Source: Clostridiales bacterium (lineage in GTDB: Bacteria > Bacillota_A > Clostridia > Oscillospirales > Oscillospiraceae). From it: 7,705 nt of DNA. Where the stretch lies: contig DXUR01000107.1 of the NCBI GenBank assembly GCA_019417795.1, forward strand, positions 1 through 7,705. The letters run 5' to 3'. A program made the position numbers and the translations under genes. Every line of letters starts with the position of its first letter. The stretch's first letter is position 1. Positions 1 to 5,346 of this stretch are shown one piece after another. The notes below the pieces were generated by a model. That model saw only the letters and a program-made list of their open reading frames with translations. It was not told the origin of the DNA and did no database searches.

Positions 1-435
1 GAGATCCAGAACGCCATGGAAAAGCAGATGAAGGCGGAGCGGGAGCGCCGTGAATCCATCCTTCAGGCCGAGGGCCAGAAGCAGAGCCAGATCCTGGTGG
101 CGGAGGGCGAGAAGCAGTCTGCCATCCTGCGGGCCGACGCCGCCAAGCAGGCAAAGATCATGGAGGCCGAAGCGGAAAAGACCGCCAAGATCCTGGCGGC
201 TGAGGCAGAGAGTGAGGCCATTATGAAGGTCCAGCAGGCCACGGCGGATGCCCTGAAGCTGCTGAACGAGGCTGCGCCCAACGATCAGGTGGTGAAGCTG
301 AAGGCATTGGAGACCATGACCAAGGTGGCGGACGGCAAGGCCACCAAGATCATCATCCCCAGCGAATTGCAGGGCTTGGCGGGTTTGGCGGCCAGCGCCA
401 AGACCGTGTTCGAGTCCGAAGAACCCAAGGCATAA
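1..435 (+). CDS. SPFH/band 7 (stomatin-like) protein, C-terminal part (5' truncated)
   Basis: The reading frame is open from the first base (E-I-Q-N-A-M-E-K-Q-M-K) and ends at TAA 433-435, leaving the last 144 residues of a longer protein. Family members (stomatin, QmcA/HflK-like, flotillin relatives) are anchored in the membrane by their N-terminus and form large ring or cage scaffolds that organise membrane domains or modulate proteases. The fragment starts in the typical end of the SPFH domain (AMEKQMKAERERR). It continues as an Ala/Glu/Lys/Gln-rich helix built of five 11-residue units, then a linker (NEAAPNDQVVKLKALE) and a short C-terminal segment with KIIIPSEL, which matches the usual C-terminus of stomatin-like proteins. 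The N-terminal membrane anchor and most of the SPFH domain lie upstream of the window. An NfeD-like partner often neighbours such genes, but none is present downstream here. Family assignment is confident; the physiological role is not determinable. Confidence 0.9.
   Translation, partial: EIQNAMEKQMKAERERRESILQAEGQKQSQILVAEGEKQSAILRADAAKQAKIMEAEAEKTAKILAAEAESEAIMKVQQATADALKLLNEAAPNDQVVKLKALETMTKVADGKATKIIIPSELQGLAGLAASAKTVFESEEPKA
58..222 (+). repeat. Five tandem 33-bp/11-residue (hendecad) coding repeats
   Basis: Five consecutive 11-residue units follow one another without gaps: ILQAEGQKQSQ, ILVAEGEKQSA, ILRADAAKQAK, IMEAEAEKTAK and ILAAEAESEAI. Each begins with an ATC codon (58, 91, 124, 157, 190). 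Each pairs a hydrophobic I-L/M with Ala at position 4 and a charged second half. An 11-residue periodicity is the signature of a right-handed or nearly straight coiled coil, as known for SPFH proteins. At the DNA level the units are diverged, so this is a protein repeat rather than a fresh tandem duplication. Confidence 0.85.
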
Positions 436-447
436 ACAGTGAAGCAA

Positions 448-487
448 AGCAGTCCCGCGGCTTTTGGGCCGCGGGACTGCTCTTGTC
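448..487 (+). terminator. Intrinsic terminator of the SPFH gene
   Basis: A 13-bp perfect stem pairs gcagtcccgcggc (449-461) with gccgcgggactgc (468-480) around a 6-nt loop; an extra A-T pair extends it at 448/481. The tail TCTTGTC is a weak U-tract, but the stem is very stable and sits just 13 bases past the stop codon. Confidence 0.8.
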
Positions 488-522
488 AAAACTGACCTTA
501 TCAAATTTATGAGAACTGGCAT

Positions 523-551
523 TTGCCACAAAGTCAATCGCGTGCTATGAT
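523..551 (+). promoter_or_regulatory. Vegetative (sigma-A type) promoter of the ECF S-component gene
   Basis: The -35 box TTGCCA (523-528) and -10 box TATGAT (546-551) are separated by exactly 17 bases. Transcription would start near 558, leaving a leader of about 25 nt, too short for a riboswitch. The frame is also open upstream to an ATG at 523, but a start there would place the promoter inside the coding region, which argues for the start at 583. Confidence 0.8.
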
Positions 552-582
552 AGCTTCAACAAACAACTTAGGAGTGCTTTTT

Positions 583-1143
583 ATGAATCGGAATGAGAAG
601 AATGTCAATAAGCTGACCATGCTGGGCATGATGACGGCGCTGGTGTTTGTCAGCAACTATCTGCGAATCACCATGCCCATCGCCATCGGCGGCCGCACCT
701 CCTTTACTCTGGCCAACATCATGTGCTGCCTGTCCGGCTTGCTGCTGGGGCCTGTGGGCGGTTTTGCCTCCGGCTTGGGCTCCGCCATCTATGACCTGAC
801 CAACCCGGCCTACGCTCCGGAGTGCTGGATCACCTTCCTCACCAAGGGCGTTATGGGTATGGTAGCCGGTCTGGCCATGAAGGACCGGGAGACGCCTGCT
901 TACGGGCGCTGCACCGTCTCTGCGGCTCTGGGCTGCGTGGCCTACTACATTCTCTATTTCTTCAAGTCCTTTGCATATGACGGCCTGCTGATGGGTGGTC
1001 TCACCGCTTCCGTGGCGGCGGCGGCTCTGCCTCTGAAGATCCCCGCTTCCCTGTTCAACGGCGCGGTGGCCATCATTCTGGCACCCCCGCTGTGTGTGGC
1101 TCTGCGGCGGTCCCTGAAGCGGACGCATATTCAGCTTCCCTGA
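583..1143 (+). CDS. ECF transporter S component (vitamin-type substrate-binding membrane subunit)
   Basis: This 186-residue hydrophobic protein fits the size and pattern of the substrate-capturing S subunit of an energy-coupling factor (ECF) transporter. Such subunits sit in the cytoplasmic membrane and are driven by a shared EcfT-EcfA-EcfA' module. About six membrane segments can be seen: residues 11-29, 40-58, 59-72, 83-99, 110-128 and 153-175. The stretch ANIMCCLSGLLLGPVGG followed by GSAIYDLTNP (about 44-75) is typical of PF12822-like S components. Start ATG 583 is chosen because AGGAG (570-574) lies 8 bases upstream and the promoter lies just before it. No EcfA or EcfT gene is nearby, so it would use a module encoded elsewhere (group II arrangement). 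The substrate (folate, pantothenate, thiamine, other) cannot be deduced: there is no riboswitch and no biosynthetic neighbour. It forms a single-gene transcription unit with its own terminator. Confidence 0.85.
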   Translation: MNRNEKNVNKLTMLGMMTALVFVSNYLRITMPIAIGGRTSFTLANIMCCLSGLLLGPVGGFASGLGSAIYDLTNPAYAPECWITFLTKGVMGMVAGLAMKDRETPAYGRCTVSAALGCVAYYILYFFKSFAYDGLLMGGLTASVAAAALPLKIPASLFNGAVAIILAPPLCVALRRSLKRTHIQLP

Positions 1144-1160
1144 TTTTCGGCCTCCCTTGT

Positions 1161-1207
1161 CCCGGTCCCTTTGTGAAGTATCACATGGGGGCCGGGCTTG
1201 TTTTTTT
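1161..1207 (+). terminator. Intrinsic terminator of the ECF S-component gene
   Basis: A long hairpin pairs cccggtccc (1161-1169) with gggggccggg (1187-1196), with G-U pairs. It continues to an upper stem gtga/tcac (1173-1176/1181-1184) closed by the loop AGTA. It is followed by CTTG and a run of seven T (1201-1207). Confidence 0.88.
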
Positions 1208-1225
1208 GCTCAGAAAGAGTATAAT
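1198..1225 (+). promoter_or_regulatory. Promoter of the chromate-transporter pair, overlapping the preceding terminator's T-tract
   Basis: A perfect -10 box TATAAT (1220-1225) lies 37 bases before the ATG. The best -35 match is TTGTTT (1198-1203) with 16-bp spacing. It coincides with the T-run of the upstream terminator, so the two signals share bases. The -10 is convincing; the -35 matches only the TTG. Confidence 0.65.
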
Positions 1226-1261
1226 AAAATTCCGATTTGATGTTGGAAAGAGGAGAACTGA

Positions 1262-1807
1262 ATGAACGAATATCTGGATTTGTTCGGAACCTTTGCCAAG
1301 GTGGGCGTGATGACCTTCGGCGGTGGATATGCCATGCTGCCCATTCTCCAGCGGGAGGTGGTGGAGCATAAGGGCTGGGCCACAGAGGAGGAGCTGATGG
1401 ATTACTTTGCCATCGGCCAGTGCACCCCCGGCGTCATCGCCGTCAATACCGCCACCTTTATCGGTCAGAAGCACCGGGGCTGGTTAGGAGGCATCGTGGC
1501 CACGCTGGGCGTTGTGTTCCCTTCTTTAATCATTATTTCGATCCTGGCGGGATTGATCACGAATTTCTCCCATTTGGCCTGGGTACAGAACGCCTTTGCC
1601 GGGATCCAGGTATGCGTGTGTGTCCTGATCTTCAACGCCGTGCTGAAGCTGCTGAAAAAATCTGTGGTGGATAAGCGGACGGCGGCCATTTTCCTGATCG
1701 TCATGGCGGGAAGCTTGTTCCTGCATATTTCTCCGGTATGGTTTGTGGTGGTCTCCGCTGTGGTGGGGATTTTGCTGAAAAACCTGGAAGGGAGGGCTGC
1801 GAAATGA
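1262..1807 (+). CDS. Half-size chromate transporter (CHR/ChrA family), first subunit
   Basis: The 181-residue integral membrane protein corresponds to one half of a long-chain ChrA. CHR family members (TC 2.A.51) export chromate in some bacteria; in gut anaerobes the native substrate is mostly untested. Family hallmarks are visible: KVGVMTFGGGYAMLP (residues 13-27), GQCTPG (52-57) and NTATFIG (62-68). They are followed by hydrophobic segments at about 75-100, 109-130, 141-155 and 158-172. The C-terminus is short and positively charged (KNLEGRAAK). AGGAG (1251-1255) sits 6 bases before the ATG. The last codons overlap the start of the second half-size gene (ATGA at 1804-1807), implying translational coupling and probable heterodimer formation. 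Family confidence is high; chromate as the true substrate is inference by name only. Confidence 0.92.
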   Translation: MNEYLDLFGTFAKVGVMTFGGGYAMLPILQREVVEHKGWATEEELMDYFAIGQCTPGVIAVNTATFIGQKHRGWLGGIVATLGVVFPSLIIISILAGLITNFSHLAWVQNAFAGIQVCVCVLIFNAVLKLLKKSVVDKRTAAIFLIVMAGSLFLHISPVWFVVVSAVVGILLKNLEGRAAK

Positions 1808-2406
1808 CCTATCTGCGTCTTTTCTGGGAATTTTTCAAGACGGGGCTGTTCGCCGTGGGCGGCGGTATGGCCACCGTGCCGTTCCTGAAAAACATCGGCC
1901 TTGCTACTGGCTGGTACAGCCAGACGGACCTGATGAATATGCTGGCAGTCTCCGAGTCCACTCCCGGCCCCATCGGCATCAACATGGCCACCTATGTGGG
2001 CTTCACCGTGGCGGGCATCCCCGGAGCGGTCATCGCCACCATCGGTGAGGTGACGCCCTCTATCATCGTCATCTTGATCGTGGCGGCCATGCTGACCAAG
2101 TTCAGGAACAGTAACTATGTGGAGAACGCCTTTTACGGCCTGCGGCCCGCCTCCAGCGGCCTGATCGGTGCGGCTTGTGCCGGCGTTGTTTTGCAGGTGC
2201 TTCTGCGCGTCACCAGCACTGCAGTCCCGGATTCTCTTTTTATGCGGTTTTCCTGGGACGGTACGGTAAGCTGGATGGGTCTGGCGCTGGCGGCGGTGCT
2301 GCTGGTGCTGACTAACTGGGTGAAGCTTACGAAAAAGTGGCATCCCATTGTGTTCATCGGCCTTTCTGCAGCGGTAGGCGTGGTGTTCCGGTTCGGCGGT
2401 GTGTAA
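1804..2406 (+). CDS. Half-size chromate transporter (CHR/ChrA family), second subunit
   Basis: This 200-residue protein is the second half-size CHR protein, paralogous to the gene before it. It shows FAVGGGMATVPFL (residues 16-28), matching FGGGYAMLP of the partner. It also has SESTPGPIGINMATYVG (50-66), matching GQCTPGVIAVNTATFIG. Further hydrophobic stretches are at about 70-98, 117-135, 157-172 and 181-199. Start ATG 1804 is preferred over an in-frame ATG at 1738 because GGAGG (1791-1795) lies 8 bases upstream and because it makes the 4-base ATGA overlap with the first subunit. In this family, paired short proteins act together and are thought to adopt opposite membrane orientations, like the two halves of full-length ChrA. 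The operon ends at the bidirectional terminator 2413-2449. Confidence 0.92.
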   Translation: MTYLRLFWEFFKTGLFAVGGGMATVPFLKNIGLATGWYSQTDLMNMLAVSESTPGPIGINMATYVGFTVAGIPGAVIATIGEVTPSIIVILIVAAMLTKFRNSNYVENAFYGLRPASSGLIGAACAGVVLQVLLRVTSTAVPDSLFMRFSWDGTVSWMGLALAAVLLVLTNWVKLTKKWHPIVFIGLSAAVGVVFRFGGV

Positions 2407-2412
2407 AAGATG

Positions 2413-2449
2413 AAAAAGTGCCTGAGATCTCAAATCTCAGGCACTTTTT
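2413..2449. terminator. Bidirectional intrinsic terminator shared by convergent operons
   Basis: A 16-bp perfect inverted repeat pairs aaaaagtgcctgagat (2413-2428) with atctcaggcacttttt (2434-2449) around the loop CTCAA. Read on the plus strand it ends in six T after the ChrA pair. Read on the minus strand the leading A5 becomes a T5 tail after the DUF3842 gene, whose stop lies at 2462. One hairpin can therefore end both operons. Confidence 0.92.
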
Positions 2450-2461
2450 TGCGTTCTTTGT

Positions 2462-2890
2462 TCAGAGCGGCTGCGCGGACAGACTGCACAGTTCCCGCAG
2501 CACCTCCACCGCCTCATCCATGATCCGGGAGAGGGTCAGATCCCGGACGCCGACCACGATCTTGCCGCAGTTGGAATTCACCGACAGCAGTACCTTCTGG
2601 GCCCGGCTCTGGCCCACGGCCACCGCCATAGCAGGGGTGATCTCCCCCATGAGGGCATCCGCCATCAGAATACCGATGGGACCGGCGATGATGTCCGCAT
2701 CCCGGCAGGCCACCAGAACCGGGTTTTCTCCGGTGGCGCCCCGCTGGGCCCCAGCCTTCATCATGGCGGCAGTGGCGATGGCATTGGTGCCTACCGCCAA
2801 CAGTTCCAAGGGAAGTCCCGCCGCCCGGACCCGTTCTACCAGCAGCGCACCTGTGCGGCCGCTCTGGCCGTCGATCACAACGAGCTTCAT
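2462..2890 (-). CDS. DUF3842 family protein
   Basis: The 142-residue soluble protein matches what I recall of DUF3842 (PF12953), a family of unknown function largely found in Clostridia. It opens with a beta-strand and glycine-rich loop, MKLVVIDGQSGRTG, like the dinucleotide-binding turn of a Rossmann fold. This is followed by the family-typical blocks GTNAIATAAMMKAGA (residues 34-48), TGENPVLVACRDADIIAGPIGI (53-74) and GEITPAMAVAVGQSRAQK (81-98), ending in KIVVGV. A nucleotide or cofactor ligand is plausible but not shown. AGGAGG (complement of 2898-2903) lies 7 bases before the ATG. The ATG overlaps the stop of the kinase gene (ATGA on the minus strand, 2887-2890), so it is the second gene of a coupled pair. 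No catalytic residues can be named. Confidence 0.85.
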   Translation of the reverse strand: MKLVVIDGQSGRTGALLVERVRAAGLPLELLAVGTNAIATAAMMKAGAQRGATGENPVLVACRDADIIAGPIGILMADALMGEITPAMAVAVGQSRAQKVLLSVNSNCGKIVVGVRDLTLSRIMDEAVEVLRELCSLSAQPL

Positions 2891-3957
2891 CGTATTTCCT
2901 CCTTTAAGGCCAGCGTACAGCGGCCCTGAGTGTCTGTTTCGTGAAAATAAGTCTGCTCCAGAGGGATCCAGCGGTCAAAAAACTGCTGACCCCACTCCGG
3001 ACCGTTGCGCTCCAGTATCCGGCTCCGCTGGGTTTCCGGGGAAATGTCCAAAAAGACGGACAGATCGTAATAACGGGCCAATTCCGGGTGAAAGCTGTAG
3101 CTGCCTTCCACGATGTTCAGCCGCCCCGGCAGGATGGTCACCGGCTCCCGGAGGGACAGGGTATGGCAGTCGAAAGGACGGTAAACGGCGGCTTTGTTCC
3201 GACTGATAGGAATCAGAATCTCCGATTCCAACCGCTCCCGGTCCAGATTGCCGCCGGGCTGGGCGTAGCGCGCGGCGGTCCGTTGCTCCGGACGGAGGAA
3301 GAAATCGTCGGCATGGAACAGCACCGTATCGGGATAAATCGCTGTCAGCAGATCTGCCAGAGTGCTTTTGCCGCTGGCGGCGCCGCCCTCAATGGCCAGC
3401 AGGACCCGAGGGTTTTCCGCCAAGGCCCGGTCAATGGCCGCCAGAAGCGGCAGCAGGCGGACATAAGTGCGGTGCAGCACCCGGTAAGCTGGACGGTAGG
3501 CGGCCCGGTATTCCTCGGAGTGGCGGCAGGCGGGAAAACCGTTTTTTCGCCAGTCATCCAACTCCGCATCGGCCTCTGCCGGGGAATAGGGCAGAGCGCC
3601 GGAGTGGATCAGCCGCCGCAGGACCGTCAGCTTTTCCTGCAAGGCATCCGCATCCCCATGGGGCATAGCGGCAGACCGGGCAAACATGCGAGATAGCGTT
3701 TCGGGGGTCAGGCCGTCTGCCAGAACGCCCAGATGCACCCGGGACCAGGGACCGTCCAGTGCTTCAATCTCCCGGCTGCACGGTCCGGCTTCCGCGGCCT
3801 CCCTCCGGATACCTTCTGCGGCGGCAGAGGTATCCGTGATCAGGTGTCCGCAGCCAAAGACGCTTTGGTAGAGGGCTTTGCGCAGATCCTGAAGCTGGGA
3901 CGCGGGATGCCCGATATATTGTTCCAAAAGGAATTGTTCGGTAGACGCAGGACTCAT
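2887..3957 (-). CDS. Uridine kinase-like P-loop kinase with uncharacterised N-terminal domain
   Basis: The 356-residue protein has two parts. The C-terminal half (about 185-356) is a uridine kinase/phosphoribulokinase-type P-loop fold. It contains Walker A GGAASGKST (191-199), the acidic FHADDFF (214-220) resembling the substrate-side Asp motif of uridine kinases, NIVEGSYSFHPEL (281-293), and YDLSVFLDISPETQRSRILERNG (297-319) with the arginine-rich lid region. It probably phosphorylates a nucleoside or a related small molecule with ATP or GTP in the cytoplasm. Residues 1-160 form a separate helical domain with LQDLRKALYQSVFGCGHLI (22-40), followed by basic/aromatic repeats (RPAYRVLHRTYVRLLPLL, 155-172). 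I do not recognise its function. ATG 3957 is supported by AGGAGG (complement of 3963-3968) and a promoter at 3990-4018. The downstream DUF3842 gene overlaps by 4 bases. The substrate is unknown. Confidence 0.82.
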   Translation of the reverse strand: MSPASTEQFLLEQYIGHPASQLQDLRKALYQSVFGCGHLITDTSAAAEGIRREAAEAGPCSREIEALDGPWSRVHLGVLADGLTPETLSRMFARSAAMPHGDADALQEKLTVLRRLIHSGALPYSPAEADAELDDWRKNGFPACRHSEEYRAAYRPAYRVLHRTYVRLLPLLAAIDRALAENPRVLLAIEGGAASGKSTLADLLTAIYPDTVLFHADDFFLRPEQRTAARYAQPGGNLDRERLESEILIPISRNKAAVYRPFDCHTLSLREPVTILPGRLNIVEGSYSFHPELARYYDLSVFLDISPETQRSRILERNGPEWGQQFFDRWIPLEQTYFHETDTQGRCTLALKEEIR

Positions 3958-3989
3958 AAGTGCCTCCTTGCACGATCGTTTGCCCTATT

Positions 3990-4018
3990 ATCATAGCATC
4001 CGACATCTGGACCTGCAA
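3990..4018 (-). promoter_or_regulatory. Vegetative promoter of the kinase-DUF3842 operon
   Basis: On the minus strand, TTGCAG (complement of 4013-4018) and TATGAT (complement of 3990-3995) are spaced 17 bases apart. The start site would be near 3983, about 25 bases before the ATG, with AGGAGG in between. It is almost the same design as the promoter at 523-551. Confidence 0.8.
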
Positions 4019-4069
4019 CCGCTTTTTGGGACAAGATTCCGCTTGATTGGAAAAATAATGCCCGTTCAT

Positions 4070-4097
4070 GACAAAAACACGCATGTGTTCGACAAAA
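4070..4097. repeat. GACAAAA direct repeats flanking a small inverted repeat (possible operator)
   Basis: GACAAAA occurs at 4070-4076 and again at 4091-4097, 21 bases apart (two helical turns). Between them lies the inverted repeat AACAC-gcat-GTGTT (4076-4089). The element sits between the divergent promoters, upstream of the weak promoter of the small gene at 4181. Regulator binding is conjecture. Confidence 0.35.
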
Positions 4098-4125
4098 TGC
4101 GACATAAAAGCAGCCGGAAATTTTG

Positions 4126-4131
4126 TATGAT
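4126..4131 (+). promoter_or_regulatory. Candidate -10 box for the small helical protein gene
   Basis: TATGAT (4126-4131) matches the -10 form used elsewhere in this window. At 17-bp spacing the -35 position reads CATAAA (4103-4108), which is poor, so the promoter may be weak or activator-dependent. The predicted start is near 4138, giving a leader of about 43 nt. Confidence 0.5.
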
Positions 4132-4140
4132 AGAGCCGTA

Positions 4141-4165
4141 TTCCGAAATTGCAATTCATTCGGAA
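4141..4165 (+). other. Inverted repeat at the 5' end of the small gene's leader
   Basis: TTCCGAA (4141-4147) and TTCGGAA (4159-4165) form a 7-bp perfect inverted repeat with an 11-nt loop. Within it, AATTGCAATT (4147-4156) is a separate perfect 10-bp palindrome. The repeat starts a few bases after the predicted transcription start. It could be a stabilising 5' stem-loop, an operator, or chance. Confidence 0.4.
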
Positions 4166-4180
4166 AAGAAAGGATACTAT

Positions 4181-4351
4181 ATGAACCATACACTGACGAA
4201 AGAATACCTGCTTCTGTTCAACGCATTGACAGATACCGAAGAAACGCTCCGACAGCTCCGGGAGGACCTGATCGCCGTTCAGCGGCAGGCGGAGGAACTG
4301 TTTCTGTCCGATACGCCGCAGGACGGTGAGATAGAAGCGGAGACTCCGTAA
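4181..4351 (+). CDS. Small acidic helical protein of unknown function (56 aa)
   Basis: I do not recognise this 56-residue protein. It begins [20 protein letters not shown], continues with a heptad-compatible helix (about residues 5-42, including [20 protein letters not shown]), and ends in an acidic, probably disordered tail ([13 protein letters not shown]). It has no Cys, no membrane segment and no signal peptide. Coding potential is supported by AAAGGA (4169-4174) 6 bases before the ATG, a -10 box at 4126-4131 and a clean stop. The same frame is open further upstream to an ATG at 3968, but that start would run through both divergent promoters and has no ribosome site. No terminator is evident before the nfo promoter, so some read-through into nfo is possible. 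A short coiled-coil adaptor is a guess only. Confidence 0.65.
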   Translation: MNHTLTKEYLLLFNALTDTEETLRQLREDLIAVQRQAEELFLSDTPQDGEIEAETP

Positions 4352-4360
4352 ATAAGACCC

Positions 4361-4389
4361 GTGACAGGCGGCAGCCGGTGTGCTATAAT
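4361..4389 (+). promoter_or_regulatory. Strong vegetative promoter of nfo
   Basis: GTGACA (4361-4366; five of six match TTGACA) and a perfect TATAAT (4384-4389) are separated by 17 bases. An extended -10 TGC (4381-4383) lies directly before the -10. This is the closest-to-consensus promoter in the window and predicts a start near 4396, just upstream of AGGAGG. Confidence 0.88.
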
Positions 4390-4416
4390 GAAGAAACTAT
4401 TTTTCAGGAGGTTTCT

Positions 4417-5247
4417 ATGCTGCACATCGGCTGTCATTTATCATCCTCCAAGGGCTTTCTGGCTATGGGTCGGCAGGCGTTGGAACTGGGGGCGGACACC
4501 TTTCAGTTTTTCACCCGGAATCCCAGGGGGAGCAAGGCCAAGGAACTGGACCCTGCGGACGCGGTGGCGCTGGTGGCGCTCATGAAGGAGCACTGCTTCG
4601 CACCGATCATCGCCCACGCCCCATATACCCTGAATCTCTGCGGCGCGGAGGAACAAAACCGTCTTTTCGCACGGGACACCATGGCGGACGATCTGCGCCG
4701 TATGGAGCACATACCGGGGCAGCTTTACAATTTCCACCCCGGCAGCCATGTGGGACAGGGGATCGAAGCCGGGATCACCTATATCGCGGAAGGACTCAAC
4801 GCCATCCTGACACCGGAACAGTCTACAACGGTATTGCTGGAGACCATGGCCGGGAAGGGCAGCGAGGTAGGCGGACGCTTTGAGGAACTGAGGGAGATTC
4901 TGGATCGGGTGGAACTGACGGAGAAGATTGGGGTCTGTCTGGACACCTGCCACGTTTCCGACGCCGGGTATGACATCATTCACGATCTGGACGGCGTTTT
5001 GACGGAATTTGACCGGGCCATCGGACTGGAGCGGCTGCGGGCCATTCATTTGAATGACAGTCTGAATCTCTGCGGCGCCCACAAGGACCGCCACGCCCGG
5101 ATCGGGGAGGGCTGCATTGGACAGGAGGCGCTGGCCCGGGTGGTGAATCATCCGGCGCTGAAAAATCTGCCCTTCTGCCTGGAAACACCCAATGAGCTGC
5201 CCGGCTATGCCAAAGAGATCGCCCTGATGCGAAGCCTCGCGGAATGA
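4417..5247 (+). CDS. nfo: Deoxyribonuclease IV (endonuclease IV, AP endonuclease)
   Basis: This 276-residue TIM-barrel enzyme (E. coli Nfo has 285) cleaves DNA 5' to abasic sites and removes 3' blocking groups in base excision repair, using a three-zinc centre. All nine expected metal ligands can be placed: His67 (IIAHAPY), His107 (YNFHPGS), Glu142 (VLLETM), Asp176 and His179 ([13 protein letters not shown]), His211 (IHLNDS), Asp224 and His226 ([10 protein letters not shown]) and Glu256 (FCLETPNE). The enzyme should therefore be active. The family signature sequences around these residues are intact. Start ATG 4417 is chosen because AGGAGG (4406-4411) lies 5 bases upstream; the in-frame GTG at 4378 would overlap the promoter. 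It is transcribed from its own strong promoter and closed by a terminator, so a constitutive repair role is likely. Confidence 0.97.
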   Translation: MLHIGCHLSSSKGFLAMGRQALELGADTFQFFTRNPRGSKAKELDPADAVALVALMKEHCFAPIIAHAPYTLNLCGAEEQNRLFARDTMADDLRRMEHIPGQLYNFHPGSHVGQGIEAGITYIAEGLNAILTPEQSTTVLLETMAGKGSEVGGRFEELREILDRVELTEKIGVCLDTCHVSDAGYDIIHDLDGVLTEFDRAIGLERLRAIHLNDSLNLCGAHKDRHARIGEGCIGQEALARVVNHPALKNLPFCLETPNELPGYAKEIALMRSLAE

Positions 5248-5277
5248 ATTTGGATAAATGGTATTGAGATAGAGGAA

Positions 5278-5307
5278 CGTCCGGCACAAATGTGTCGGGC
5301 GGTTTTT
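5278..5307 (+). terminator. Intrinsic terminator of nfo
   Basis: A 10-bp stem pairs cgtccggcac (5278-5287) with gtgtcgggcg (5292-5301), including two G-U pairs, around the tetraloop AAAT. It is followed by G and five T (5303-5307). It separates nfo from spoIIP. Confidence 0.87.
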
Positions 5308-5317
5308 CATTGGATGG

Positions 5318-5346
5318 TCATTTTTTTGATTTGTGGCGCATAAGGT
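5318..5346 (+). promoter_or_regulatory. Candidate sigma-E (mother-cell) promoter of spoIIP
   Basis: TCATTTT (5318-5324) resembles the sigma-E -35 consensus KMATATT (6 of 7). CATAAGGT (5339-5346) partly matches the -10 consensus CATACAHT (5 of 8), with a 14-base spacer. No good vegetative promoter is seen in this gap. spoIIP is a known sigma-E target in Bacillus, so context agrees. The predicted start (about 5353) is very close to the ribosome site at 5354-5361, which is a weakness. Confidence 0.45.

Noticed and set aside
523..582. Upstream extension of the ECF S component to an ATG at 523
   Set aside because: It would begin inside the -35 box and has no ribosome site, whereas ATG 583 has AGGAG at 8 bases.
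551..582. Riboswitch in front of the ECF S component gene
   Set aside because: The mapped promoter leaves only about 25 nt of leader, too short for any known vitamin riboswitch.
1226..1261. Ion-sensing riboswitch in front of the chromate transporter pair
   Set aside because: Only about 30 nt separate the predicted start from the ATG, and no folded core is seen.
1465..2433. Minus-strand open frame opposite the ChrA pair
   Set aside because: It overlaps the shared terminator and both transporter genes. Its His/Gly-rich translation shows no family features.
2337..3696. Plus-strand open frames opposite the kinase and DUF3842 genes
   Set aside because: Ser/Arg/Pro-rich shadow translations. The minus strand carries Walker A, a family match, two AGGAGG sites and a consensus promoter.
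3968..4180. Upstream extension of the 56-residue protein to an ATG at 3968
   Set aside because: It would span both divergent promoters and the repeat region with no ribosome site; the codons there do not look coding.
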